From contig JASBNA010000052.1 of the NCBI GenBank assembly GCA_038087015.1, positions 248,001 through 312,000 on the forward strand: a stretch of DNA of 64,000 nucleotides, given 5' to 3'. The position numbers and the translations under genes are program-made. This document shows, piece after piece, positions 19,884-29,005 of the stretch. A model generated the notes under the pieces. The model saw nothing but the letters and a program-made list of their open reading frames with translations. It searched no databases and was not told where the DNA came from. The DNA comes from Cerrena zonata. Taxonomy: Eukaryota > Basidiomycota > Agaricomycetes > Polyporales > Cerrenaceae. Every line of letters starts with the position of its first letter. The stretch's first letter is position 1.

Positions 19884-19891
19884 GTCACGTG
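19884..19891 (+). promoter_or_regulatory. E-box GTCACGTG upstream of MRP17
   Basis: A perfect RTCACRTG match ~125 bp before the MRP17 ATG. Cbf1 sites are also common at mitochondrial and respiration genes in yeasts of this group. Confidence 0.5.
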
Positions 19892-19915
19892 ATATAAATT
19901 TTCGGATTTAATTGT

Positions 19916-19945
19916 TTTTTCATTGATTATGTAATCAATGAAAAA
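19916..19945. repeat. Perfect inverted repeat, 14-bp arms, 2-bp centre
   Basis: TTTTTCATTGATTA is followed by TG and then by its exact reverse complement. It lies 25 bp after the E-box and ~70 bp before the MRP17 start codon, in the region where the transcription start is expected. Confidence 0.95.
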
Positions 19946-20015
19946 GTTTAGAAGAAAAAAATTTATGAAGAAGTGAAAAATCAATTAAAGGACCTCGAAT
20001 CATTAACCAAGCAAG

Positions 20016-20375
20016 ATGTATTACGAGTTGTTTGCTATATCGCGTATTACCGATCCCTTAAGAAGTAATAGAGAAGTGAAAAACATTGCCACCACTGTTG
20101 GTAGATTAATACTAAATAATAGAGGGGTTATAAGGGAAATCACCAATTTAGGACCACGTCCATTACCAAAAATCATGAGTAAAGAACAAGAAAGACATTT
20201 CCAAGGTTATCATTTTTTAATGGGATTTGATGCCAGTGCCACAGTTCAACATGAGTTATTAAGAACAATTAGAAAAGATCCAAGAATCTTAAGAGCATCA
20301 ATAATTAAGAATGAAATGGGTAAAAAAATCAATATTCCAAACTCTATTGAAAGAGCCCTTGCTGGTGGTAAATAA
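20016..20375 (+). CDS. MRP17: Mitochondrial ribosomal protein bS6m (Mrp17)
   Basis: 119 residues, a small basic protein of bacterial S6 fold. It begins MYYELFAISRITDPLR and has the S6-type segments NRGVIREITNLGPRPLPK and YHFLMGFDASATVQ. It is a component of the mitochondrial small ribosomal subunit. The initiator is directly followed by the first beta strand, so import would depend on an internal or uncleaved N-terminal signal, as in the yeast protein. Neighbouring MET14, DID4 and AUR1 are also its neighbours in S. cerevisiae. Confidence 0.93.
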   Translation: MYYELFAISRITDPLRSNREVKNIATTVGRLILNNRGVIREITNLGPRPLPKIMSKEQERHFQGYHFLMGFDASATVQHELLRTIRKDPRILRASIIKNEMGKKINIPNSIERALAGGK

Positions 20376-20758
20376 ATAGTATTTTAAAAGATAAGAATTG
20401 TATATAGTTAATTTTTTACTTCTCTGCATGTTTAATATAACGTTTTAACGAATTAATTATTGTAAAATTATCTATATATATAGAAATATATAAATGCGAG
20501 AATATTAAGATTAAATGAGGACATAAGAGATGGAAAACTAAGATAATAAAATAAAAAAAAACTGAAAATCCGAAGAAATTAAAAGTATAGACAAATTAAG
20601 ATTTCATTAAGTATTAAGGAATAAGAATAGAACCATAAGAAAAAAAGCCAATTTTTTCTTCTTTTTCAACGTAAATAAAAAGGTATAGGAAAAGTAAACT
20701 CAAAAGGTAGGGAAATGAATAACATGAATAATTTTAACCAACCATGAATTAGTTAAAG
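20376..20758. other. Convergent MRP17-AUR1 3' region
   Basis: Very AT-rich spacer (TATATATATA and A-rich runs) between convergent stop codons. No gene or distinct repeat seen. Confidence 0.5.
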
Positions 20759-22351
20759 TTATCGATTTTTGTTAGTATTTTTTTTATTATTATTATTATT
20801 ATTGTTATTTTTAGATCCCATACTATTTATAATCATATTTGTTTGAGCAGTTTGATTTTCTAAATCATCTAAAGAAGTTGAAGAAGCAGTTGAGCTAATC
20901 TGATTGTTTTCTTCATCATGATCATGATCATTTTCAAACATTGAATTAGTAGTACTATTATCAGTTTCAGTTTCTTCATTATTTTGATGATCAACTTCAT
21001 CAACTTCTTGAATATCATTGTTGGCTAAAGATAAACTTAAAGAAGAAGTAGATTTAGCACTACTTCTATAAATTGAAGGATCCAACGAATTATTATCTTG
21101 AATGCCTAAAGAATTCGAAGAATTATTTATATTTGAACGAGAAGCTTGTCTTGATCTTGAAATACCATTATAAGGAGAATCATCCTGCGAAGGAGGAGGA
21201 TTATAGTTAGTTAATGGGAAACTTGATAAATTTTCTAAATCATTACTAATAACATTAATTGAAGTATAAGAATTTAAGGGATCTGATTTCCAAATATCGA
21301 TATTATGAACCATTGTATAAGACCAGCGACAAAATTTATTATGATCAATAATTGGTAAATGTCTATACTTAGTATAACTGAAAACCACATAAGATAAAAC
21401 TGCACCCCCAATTAAATCAATAAAATAATGATGAGTTAAATACATAGTACTCCACCATAACCAAGTTGCATAACTCCACCAAACAAATTTATATTTTGGG
21501 AATAACCAACATAAAAACAAAACATCCATAACTGCACAACCTGAATGTAAAGAAGGGAAAGCACCAAAAACCACTGGAGAATTCGAAAAAGCAGTAGTAT
21601 ACATATCAACTCCTAATAAAGCATCAATTCTACCTAAACCACCAGGACTACCACTCATTGAATAATCAGCTGGTTCTAAGCCATGTAAATTTTTATACCA
21701 AGGAGGAGCCGCAGGGAATAAGATTTGAGTTAATAACCCAGTTAAATTCATATAACCAAAGGCAAAACCAAAAGATCTCAAAGCCGTTGGAGGACTGAAA
21801 ATAAAGATAAAAGCAGCCACAAAAAATGGAGAACTAAAATGAATAATACCGTACGGTAACCAAGCTAAAATATCTAAAAACGAAGTATTAGTTTCAGCTA
21901 AAACATTTGATAAATTATCCCCATAAAGAATAGTTTCCATTGCTGGTAAAAATTTAACACTAATAGCAGGTTTCCAAGTATTTGGAATTTTCCCGGCACT
22001 AAAGAAAAGGGCTAACCAAGTGAAAATAGGTAAAGCATGAACGAAAAATTGAGAAGTTAATGGAATTAAAAAACAGGATATGAAAACACTCAAAATGAAA
22101 AATTTAATAAGGAAAGGTGCTGGGAAGATTAAAAATACAAAGAAAATAATTGAGCTTAAAAAGGAATAATGGATTATCTCTAGAACTGACCAGTTTCTAT
22201 TTTTGAATTTGTTGATTGATATCTTAATATCAGTTTCAAAAGATAAATCACTTAGGGTTGAACCATATTGTTTTTCCAGAAGGAAATAGTAATGAAATAG
22301 CTGATACGGTTTTTGGACCAAACGAGATCTAAGAATGGTTGAAGAAACCAT
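20759..22351 (-). CDS. AUR1: Inositol phosphorylceramide synthase catalytic subunit
   Basis: 530 residues from the ATG at 22351; the frame extends to a TTG at 22369. It is a multi-span membrane protein with the PAP2-like catalytic motifs PSLHSG (~265-270) and THHYFIDLIGG (~304-314), whose histidines and aspartate form the lipid phosphotransfer site. Aur1 works in the Golgi with Kei1, moving phosphoinositol from phosphatidylinositol to phytoceramide, and is the target of aureobasidin A. The long C-terminal tail (~360-530) is Ser/Asn/Asp-rich and ends in a poly-Asn run from an ATT/GTT microsatellite. This tail is longer than in S. cerevisiae (~401 residues in total). Confidence 0.94.
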   Translation of the reverse strand: MVSSTILRSRLVQKPYQLFHYYFLLEKQYGSTLSDLSFETDIKISINKFKNRNWSVLEIIHYSFLSSIIFFVFLIFPAPFLIKFFILSVFISCFLIPLTSQFFVHALPIFTWLALFFSAGKIPNTWKPAISVKFLPAMETILYGDNLSNVLAETNTSFLDILAWLPYGIIHFSSPFFVAAFIFIFSPPTALRSFGFAFGYMNLTGLLTQILFPAAPPWYKNLHGLEPADYSMSGSPGGLGRIDALLGVDMYTTAFSNSPVVFGAFPSLHSGCAVMDVLFLCWLFPKYKFVWWSYATWLWWSTMYLTHHYFIDLIGGAVLSYVVFSYTKYRHLPIIDHNKFCRWSYTMVHNIDIWKSDPLNSYTSINVISNDLENLSSFPLTNYNPPPSQDDSPYNGISRSRQASRSNINNSSNSLGIQDNNSLDPSIYRSSAKSTSSLSLSLANNDIQEVDEVDHQNNEETETDNSTTNSMFENDHDHDEENNQISSTASSTSLDDLENQTAQTNMIINSMGSKNNNNNNNNKKNTNKNR

Positions 22352-23083
22352 AGCGTCAAAACAAAACAACAGGGGAAAACGAAATCAATAGAGAAAACAG
22401 AAAAAAAAAAAAAAAAAACACAAGGTAGTAAACGAGTAAACGATTGATTCCAAGTATACGATTAATGCAAGAATGACCCCTTCTCAATACAATAACTCAA
22501 AGACTTTCAAGTAAAAGATAATCAACTAATTTGGGCAAAACAAGGTCCTGGAGGATCTCCTGGGATGGGATGAGCTGGGCGGGTGCTAATGCTATTGGAA
22601 AAAAAGTATCCTGCCGGGCCGGATCTAGTCTGGTGGGTACGCAGTATCACTAGTATGCTGTTGAAGATGCTAAGTACAAGTAACGGGATGTCGGAGTAAC
22701 TAGTTGTGAAGGAAAGTAGTTGTTTTATAAAAAAGAATGGATTAATTTATTTGTTTTAACCGCTCGTTCTATTTTTTTTTCTTTTTTTTCTTTTTGGTAA
22801 GCCGGTCGTGTCGGGGATCAGACTTTTGTATTGAAGGATAACTGGTTTATTAAGGTGTGGGAATAGTCGGTGGAGGGAATGGTTGGTGTAGTGACTAGTC
22901 GGTGACGGTGGTGAGAGTGGTGTGGTGAAAGAGTGACGGACGAAGAAGGAAGTAAAAAGGAGGGACGACGGACGGAAGAATAGGTACGGACGAAGTATTA
23001 TTCGTTTTGCAACCTTGAAAGACATAAATAGTGCTACAATATTAGTTGTATATATGGTATATAATGGTATATGAGGAGAATAT
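22352..23083. other. AUR1 promoter and 3' end of the epimerase gene
   Basis: Spacer of 732 bp. Close to AUR1 it has an A18 run. The part at 22860-23000 is strongly purine-skewed (G- and A-rich on the plus strand, many GGTG/GACGG words). A minus-strand frame at 22756-23025 could encode an 89-residue Ser/Pro/Arg-rich peptide, but its composition follows the skew and I do not call it a gene. Confidence 0.4.
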
Positions 23084-23998
<915 letters not shown>

Positions 23999-24152
23999 TT
24001 AAACGTGGTATTAATCGAAGTTGATTGTTTTGTTGGTTGTTTGAAATTTTAACTACGCTCATATAGAGAGGGGGTAGTGTCCCCGGTTACAAAAATGTTT
24101 TTGATATAAAACGTAAATTCATGAATAGTGTCTATAGATGCAAAAAAAAAAT

Positions 24153-24995
24153 TCAATGAAATCTATTCTTAAATTTTTGGAATTTATTTAAAGATTTTTG
24201 GGAGGATGATATGGTTGGTTTATCGTATAAGGAGCCCAACAGTTTTTGTGAGGAGGAAACCGTTGGTTTATCGTATAATGAAAATGGTTTTGGAACGGTA
24301 TAATTTTTATTAGAACCAATTGAAGAAGCCGAAGACGAAGGAGACATTGAAGGAGGTCTATTAGGAGTTTGAATTGAAGATTGATCGTAATCCAAATGAG
24401 ATTCTTTTTTGGAAAGTTTTGGAATTGAAGATTTCTTAGTTAATGAAATTTGTAAGTCATGGTGAGAAGTTCTTCTATTTAAGGTTGGAATTGAAGAATT
24501 TTGTCTTAAATCGTTAATTGAGGTTTTTTTGTTTAAATCATTAATTGAAGTTTTCTTATTCAATTTTGGAATTGATGATTTTTTAGTTAAATTTGGAGTA
24601 GTGCCTAATTTTGGAGTTGATTGATTTGAAGTATTGGGAGATCTAACTCCGGCCATTTCCAACGAAGATTGTCTTAATTTATTTGGTAATGCTGGTTTTA
24701 AAAACTCTCTTTGAGATATTCTTTGAGAGTTTTGTATTCTTGATGGGGATTTTAAATGTTTATTTTCTTTATCAATCAGTTTTAAATCAATTTCATCGTT
24801 TAGCAATCCATTTAAATTCATTGATCCTTTTGAAGGACTTATCCCTTTGGAAGGACTTATTCCCTTTGCTTCATTACTTGGGGATCTATTGGGCGATCTA
24901 TTGGGTGACTTGTTCGGTGACTTAGAATCAGAATCTTCTAGTTTAATTGGTGACATTTTCATTAATTGAGACATTGGTTTATTTGGAGATTTTTC

Positions 24996-25026
<31 letters not shown>

Positions 25027-25769
25027 AAATGGAAATTTATTACTTCTTCCGGACCATTGAAAGTTCTTCTTCTTTTGTTAATGCTAGATATATCAATTGT
25101 TGAATTTCTTTTACCTTCATCATTAGAAGAATCATCAACATCCATAATATTTTCATTTCTTATCATTTCAAATTGATTTAAATTCTTATCAGGAGATTTT
25201 TGATTTGTCATTTGTAAATTTTGTTGAGCTTGAAACAGCATTTGTAAAGAAGTTTGGGGTTGATCATTTGAATTAAAAATATTCAGTATATCTTCTTGAG
25301 TAGAAGGTCTTGATCTTGATGCAGCATAATGATTTGATATTGAATCCATTTTATTAAAATTCATTCTATGGATACCAGAATATCTTTTCCTACTTAATGC
25401 TCTTCTCATATTATTATTATTTGACGAAGCTGATGGTGGTGATTTAATTTTAGCAGAAATTTCATTTGCTCTTAGATTTAATTCGTTCAAAACTTTATTC
25501 GATATTGTTTGCAGGTATCCTTTGTTGGTCATTTGAGTGAAAATATCATTACTATGAGAGGGAGCAGTCGACGGTCTTTCTTTGGAGTATAATGAATCAA
25601 TTTTAGGAACTGGTTGACTAACTGATCTAGGAGGACTTTCTAAAGAAAGTTCTTTGATTCTTTGGATTGGAGTCGATAAATCTATTTTATACCCATCGCT
25701 TATTGATCTTTGAGATATTTTGAAATCATCCTGCTGGTTATTACCTTCATTTATGCTATCGAGATTCAT
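24153..25769 (-). CDS. Disordered, Cdk-site-rich protein with a KEN box, function unknown
   Basis: 538 residues, almost entirely low complexity and basic. There are many SP/TP sites (e.g. SPNKSPNRSPNRSPS near residue 285), a polyglutamine run of 12 (~248-260), a KRRR nuclear-localisation-like motif, and a KEN box (DKENK near ~332) of the kind recognised by the anaphase-promoting complex. Internal repeats are KKSSIPKLNKK / KKTSINDL (~395-465) and SLYDKPTVSSSQK twice near the C-terminus. Residues ~130-150 (RYSGIHRMNFNKMDSISNHY) look like a conserved island. The composition suggests a cell-cycle-regulated nuclear or spindle protein; that is inference. I do not recognise a family. Confidence 0.7.
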
Positions 25770-26630
25770 ATTTTGTCTGTTTTGTATATTTTTGATTTCT
25801 CTCTTGATGTTTAACCTTTTTATTTGAAAATCAATTAATATATATGCATATAAGGGTTTTCTCTAATGTTTTGAATTTAGATATATCAAGGGAGAACCTC
25901 CGGTAAACACACACAGAGGTTGTAAAGTAAATTATATAACAACTATTCAATCGGTTGAAATGGTGATTCGAGCAAGGGTAACTGTTGATTCTTTCCTTGT
26001 TCACTTAATGGGTTCTCTCTGTTGTCCCGTTTTGCAGATTAGTCTGGTTAACAGTCTGGTTTAGTCTGGTTTAGTCTGGTTAAGTCTGGTTAAGTCTGGT
26101 GAATAGTCCAGTTAATAGTCCTTTGTTGATTGTTGAAGATTAGTTGATTATGACTTGTTGTTTGTTATGATGTTTTTTTTTTTTTTTTTTTTTCGCTTTT
26201 TTTTTTTTGTTTTGTTAGTGAATTCTTTTTTTTTTGTTTTCATTTAATTCTTTTTGGGAATCTGGATTAAAGATAAAGATCACCTTACTATACACAATTA
26301 GGCTAGACAATTGTAATTAAAGTGTAATGTATTTACTTCTTGTATGAAAATGTAACATTCTCCATTTGTATATCCAAATGGTTTGGTGATTTTCCGGGAA
26401 AATGCCATTTTTTTCGACAAAATACCATTTTTAGAAAAATGGGTTTTTTTGTTAGCCAACCCATCTTGTAAGTTCCCCATACACAATGATATTTTTTTTT
26501 GATTATACTAGTGCCAATTTTTTTGATTTAAATGGTTATTTGGAGAAAATTGTTTTTCTATACTGTTCAAACACCGAGCAAAACACCCACTTGTACAACA
26601 AACCAGGCTGTTTTTCGGATGTAAATCACG
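25770..26630. other. Intergenic region before the tRNA, with repeats and poly-T runs
   Basis: 861 bp. It holds eight copies of a 10-bp repeat (26039-26120), three long poly-T runs (26170-26240) and a perfect hairpin CCATTTTT-AG-AAAAATGG followed by T7 (26425-26449). Short open frames here are AT-driven and unconvincing. Confidence 0.5.
26039..26120. repeat. 10-bp tandem repeat TTAGTCTGGT, ~8 copies
   Basis: Decamers of the form TTAGTCTGGT (variants TAAGTCTGGT, ACAGTCTGGT, GAATAGTCCA) follow each other without spacing. The array is upstream of the disordered-protein gene, which is transcribed away from it. Confidence 0.9.
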
Positions 26631-26703
26631 GCCTGCGTAGCGTAATGGTTAACGCGTTTGACTTCTAATCAAAAGATTGCGGGTTCGACTCCCGCCGTGG
26701 GTT
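26631..26703 (+). tRNA. tRNA-Arg (anticodon UCU)
   Basis: A full cloverleaf can be drawn. The acceptor is GCCTGCG/CGTGGGT (three G-U pairs) and the D stem is GCG/CGC. The anticodon stem is TTTGA/TCAAA with loop CTTCTAA, giving UCU. The T arm is GCGGG-TTCGACT-CCCGC and the discriminator is T. Box A (TAGCGTAATGG) and box B (GGTTCGACTCC) are intact, and TTTTCTTTTTTT just downstream is a Pol III terminator. No intron. Confidence 0.95.
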
Positions 26704-27662
26704 TTCTTTTTTTGCCCTTGCCGGGATTACTTTTTTTTTTTGCTCTTGGTCATCAACTGAAGTAATACCTACATCGGTTAACATCCATCCTTTGGACCTG
26801 CCAACGGTGCTGCGACTCATCGGAAAAAAACGAGTCCGTGAATGGCTGAATCACACGGGCTTTAGCCGGTGTGTACTGTAATCTACTGTGTTAGTCTACG
26901 TATAAGCACTGGATTCGTATACGTACTGGTACTAGTTCACTGGAGGTATCCAATGCTTCTGATAACTGAAGTATTTTATCGTCTGACGTCGCTTATGATT
27001 ACCCTCTGGCAAAGGAGGGGAATAAGGAAGCTTGCCGGATAGAAGGATCTCATCAGTCACAAAGCAAAAAATCAAACTGATAAAGGTACTCCGTGCTCCG
27101 AAAACCAACGGTATGAGGAGAACATCTCCACCATCTACTCAACATCACCATCTCCAACACCGTCCATCTTGGGCCACCGGCCACCATCTCCTCATCACAA
27201 GAGATACAATGGGTAGACAAGACGTGGATAATACGCCCAAGAGATACAAGACCTACAACCCTCAACAAGATCAGTCAATTGGGAGGTGGTTCCGGTTCTG
27301 TCCGGCGGACTAAACTAACACCACTGCTGCAACCACTCAGCACCGTTTGGTGGGTTTTCGGATAATTGTGGGCCCTCACCCTTGTTACCGGGACAGCAGT
27401 GCGACTCATCTGACTGCAAATTGGCGGATTGTTTCCGAGGTTTTCCTCGAGGGGAATTGAGTCACCTTACCCAGCAGGCGATGGAGTTAAGTTCGGAGAC
27501 GGACTAGCACCCATGTTAAAAGGATACCCCAGGAAATTGTTCCGTAATCAACCATTCCTCCAATCGTGAAGTAGCACACGAAAAAGGGCATTTTTTGCAA
27601 TTAATATTTAAACCTTGTGGATCGCTTTTGGAAATTTAGTTCTAGGTTATTAATAGTTAAAG
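26704..27662. other. GC-rich stretch without a convincing gene; possible structured RNA or decayed element
   Basis: Between the tRNA and the zinc-cluster gene about 0.9 kb is clearly richer in G and C than the flanks. It contains an 11-bp direct repeat TGCGACTCATC (26811-26821 and 27400-27410), a perfect CGAGG-TTTT-CCTCG hairpin (27436-27449) and many short GC-rich palindromes. A 93-residue frame (27032-27313) has an odd composition (many His/Pro/Arg) and looks accidental. I compared it mentally with 5S, U1-U6, SRP, RNase P/MRP and telomerase RNA landmarks and saw no match. Confidence 0.45.
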
Positions 27663-28505
27663 ATGTCTGATTTATTATCTTATAGTATTATGAATAATGG
27701 TGGGGAGAAATTAAAACCATTTAATTTATTACCTTTACCCTTACCCTTGCCATTACCTTTGAAAACAAATAATGATATAACGACCAACCAACCCATTATC
27801 TTACCACCCATTAATAAGTTAACCGAAAATAAGTTGACGGAAAATAACTTGAATAACCATAAAAACTACTCATCGATATCCAATATAACCCCGGCATCAT
27901 CAGTTAATTCCATCAGTCCAGCATCCTCGGTAAGTTCACTAAGTCCAATTTCGTCACCCAATTTATCAAACGTTAAATTAAACGTTTGCACAAATAAAAA
28001 AAGAAGACAGAGATTGGGGCCATCATGTGACTCGTGTCGCTCAAGAAAAGTTAAATGCAATGCCGAAATTACGATTTTGTCCAATGATTTGAATAATATC
28101 CCCATACACTTATCCATGGATCAAATCGATGGGCTTTTCAATTTGAAAAAACTGATTAAAGTAAATGATTTTAATCTTGTTATTTCAAATGATAAATTGA
28201 TCAAGTTTAAAATATGCGAATCCTGTGAAAATAAACACTTGAATTGTTGTTTTTCAAAAGGTTTCACCAAAGAAGATATCTTGATGAATAATAAAATAAC
28301 CTCCGATTTGGTCATTAAGAAAAAATCAATTCCAATCGAAGGTAAAATTAAAAAAAAACCCATCAACATTTCTTACGATAACACTAGGAAATCTTCTTGT
28401 GGTTCTTGTAGAAAAAGAAAAGTAAAGTGTGTCTACAATGCTTCCATTCAAATGTGTGAAGGTTGTGCTAAAAAGGGTCATGATTGTTTATTTGACTCAA
28501 AGTAA
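27663..28505 (+). CDS. Putative transcription factor with two Zn2Cys6-type cysteine sets
   Basis: 280 residues. The N-terminus has a PLPLPLPLPL repeat and Ser/Asn-rich sequence. At ~122-132 CDSCRSRKVKC is the first half of a Zn2Cys6 cluster; its second half, CESCENKHLNC, comes only after a 52-residue loop instead of the usual 5-12. Near the C-terminus (~245-274) a second, canonical cluster appears: CGSCRKRKVKC, 8-residue loop, CEGCAKKGHDC. The protein ends just after it, with no middle-homology domain. Fungal Zn2Cys6 proteins bind CGG half-sites as transcription factors; two clusters in one chain and a C-terminal location are unusual. Role unknown. Confidence 0.75.
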   Translation: MSDLLSYSIMNNGGEKLKPFNLLPLPLPLPLPLKTNNDITTNQPIILPPINKLTENKLTENNLNNHKNYSSISNITPASSVNSISPASSVSSLSPISSPNLSNVKLNVCTNKKRRQRLGPSCDSCRSRKVKCNAEITILSNDLNNIPIHLSMDQIDGLFNLKKLIKVNDFNLVISNDKLIKFKICESCENKHLNCCFSKGFTKEDILMNNKITSDLVIKKKSIPIEGKIKKKPINISYDNTRKSSCGSCRKRKVKCVYNASIQMCEGCAKKGHDCLFDSK

Positions 28506-29005
28506 AATACATTTTTTGGTAACGTATGGCGGTGAACCGGTTCATCTATAGATTTTTAGTTCTTTACAATGTTTAATTCTTATTTGTTTAATTCTTAATT
28601 TTAATTTGTTATATCTTGTTTTCGGAGAAGTCAGGCTGTAGTAAGGATGCCTAATGCCCGAGGGCTCATCGGACCCGACTCCGAGGTGGCCTGGGTCCTC
28701 TTTTCGGTAGTTTTGCTCGGAGAATGAAGTCCACCATCGTTCCACTTCTATCCACTAATCCTTCAAACCAATCCTCTGAGCTGCCATTCCTCTAATCCTT
28801 CAAGCTGTTCCTCTAGTCATCTGGTGATCTGCTTAAGTCCGTCATGGGCTAACGGACTGGTCTTAGTGTCAAAAATGTCGTGGGAAACTGCAAGACGATA
28901 CCGGCGACATTTTCGTTTTTTTTTTTTTTTTTTTTTTTCTCTGTTTTTTTTCTGTTTTTTTTTTTTTTTTCTGTTTATCACGACATTTTGCTTACGACGT
29001 TTTTC
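28506..29005. other. Intergenic region with GC-rich hairpins, poly-T tracts and direct repeats
   Basis: GC-rich part 28620-28760 can fold (GGACCC 28671-28676 with GGGTCC 28693-28698; TCGGAG 28622-28627 with CTCCGA 28680-28685). Then come about 60 bp of near-continuous T, and a 19-bp direct repeat whose first copy is at 28979-28997 and second inside the next gene's start region (29011-29029). Confidence 0.5.

Larger units (their letters stand above)
19259..20015. promoter_or_regulatory. Divergent MET14-MRP17 promoter region
   Basis: 757 bp between divergent start codons. It contains a Cbf1-type CACGTG (19368-19373), a perfect 12-bp palindrome (19381-19392), a second E-box GTCACGTG (19884-19891) and a perfect 14-bp-arm inverted repeat (19916-19945), each listed separately. 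A GTATGT at about 19616 resembles a 5' splice site, but no TACTAAC branch site is visible before MRP17. A short plus-strand frame (19653-19892) opens with TTG and looks non-coding. Confidence 0.6.

Noticed and set aside
19653..19892. 79-codon frame in the MET14-MRP17 promoter
   Set aside because: Starts only at TTG, composition not protein-like, lies in a divergent promoter with E-boxes.
19884..19960. Point-centromere-like arrangement near MET14
   Set aside because: GTCACGTG matches CDEI and MET14 is centromere-linked in S. cerevisiae. But no CDEIII lies at the right distance, and CTG-clade yeasts lack S. cerevisiae-type point centromeres.
27032..27313. 93-codon frame in the GC-rich stretch after the tRNA
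   Set aside because: His/Pro/Arg-rich composition typical of random GC-rich DNA, no upstream promoter, no family.
26704..27662. Known structured RNAs (SRP, RNase P, telomerase RNA, U snRNAs) in the GC-rich stretch
   Set aside because: None of their landmark sequences could be recognised on either strand.
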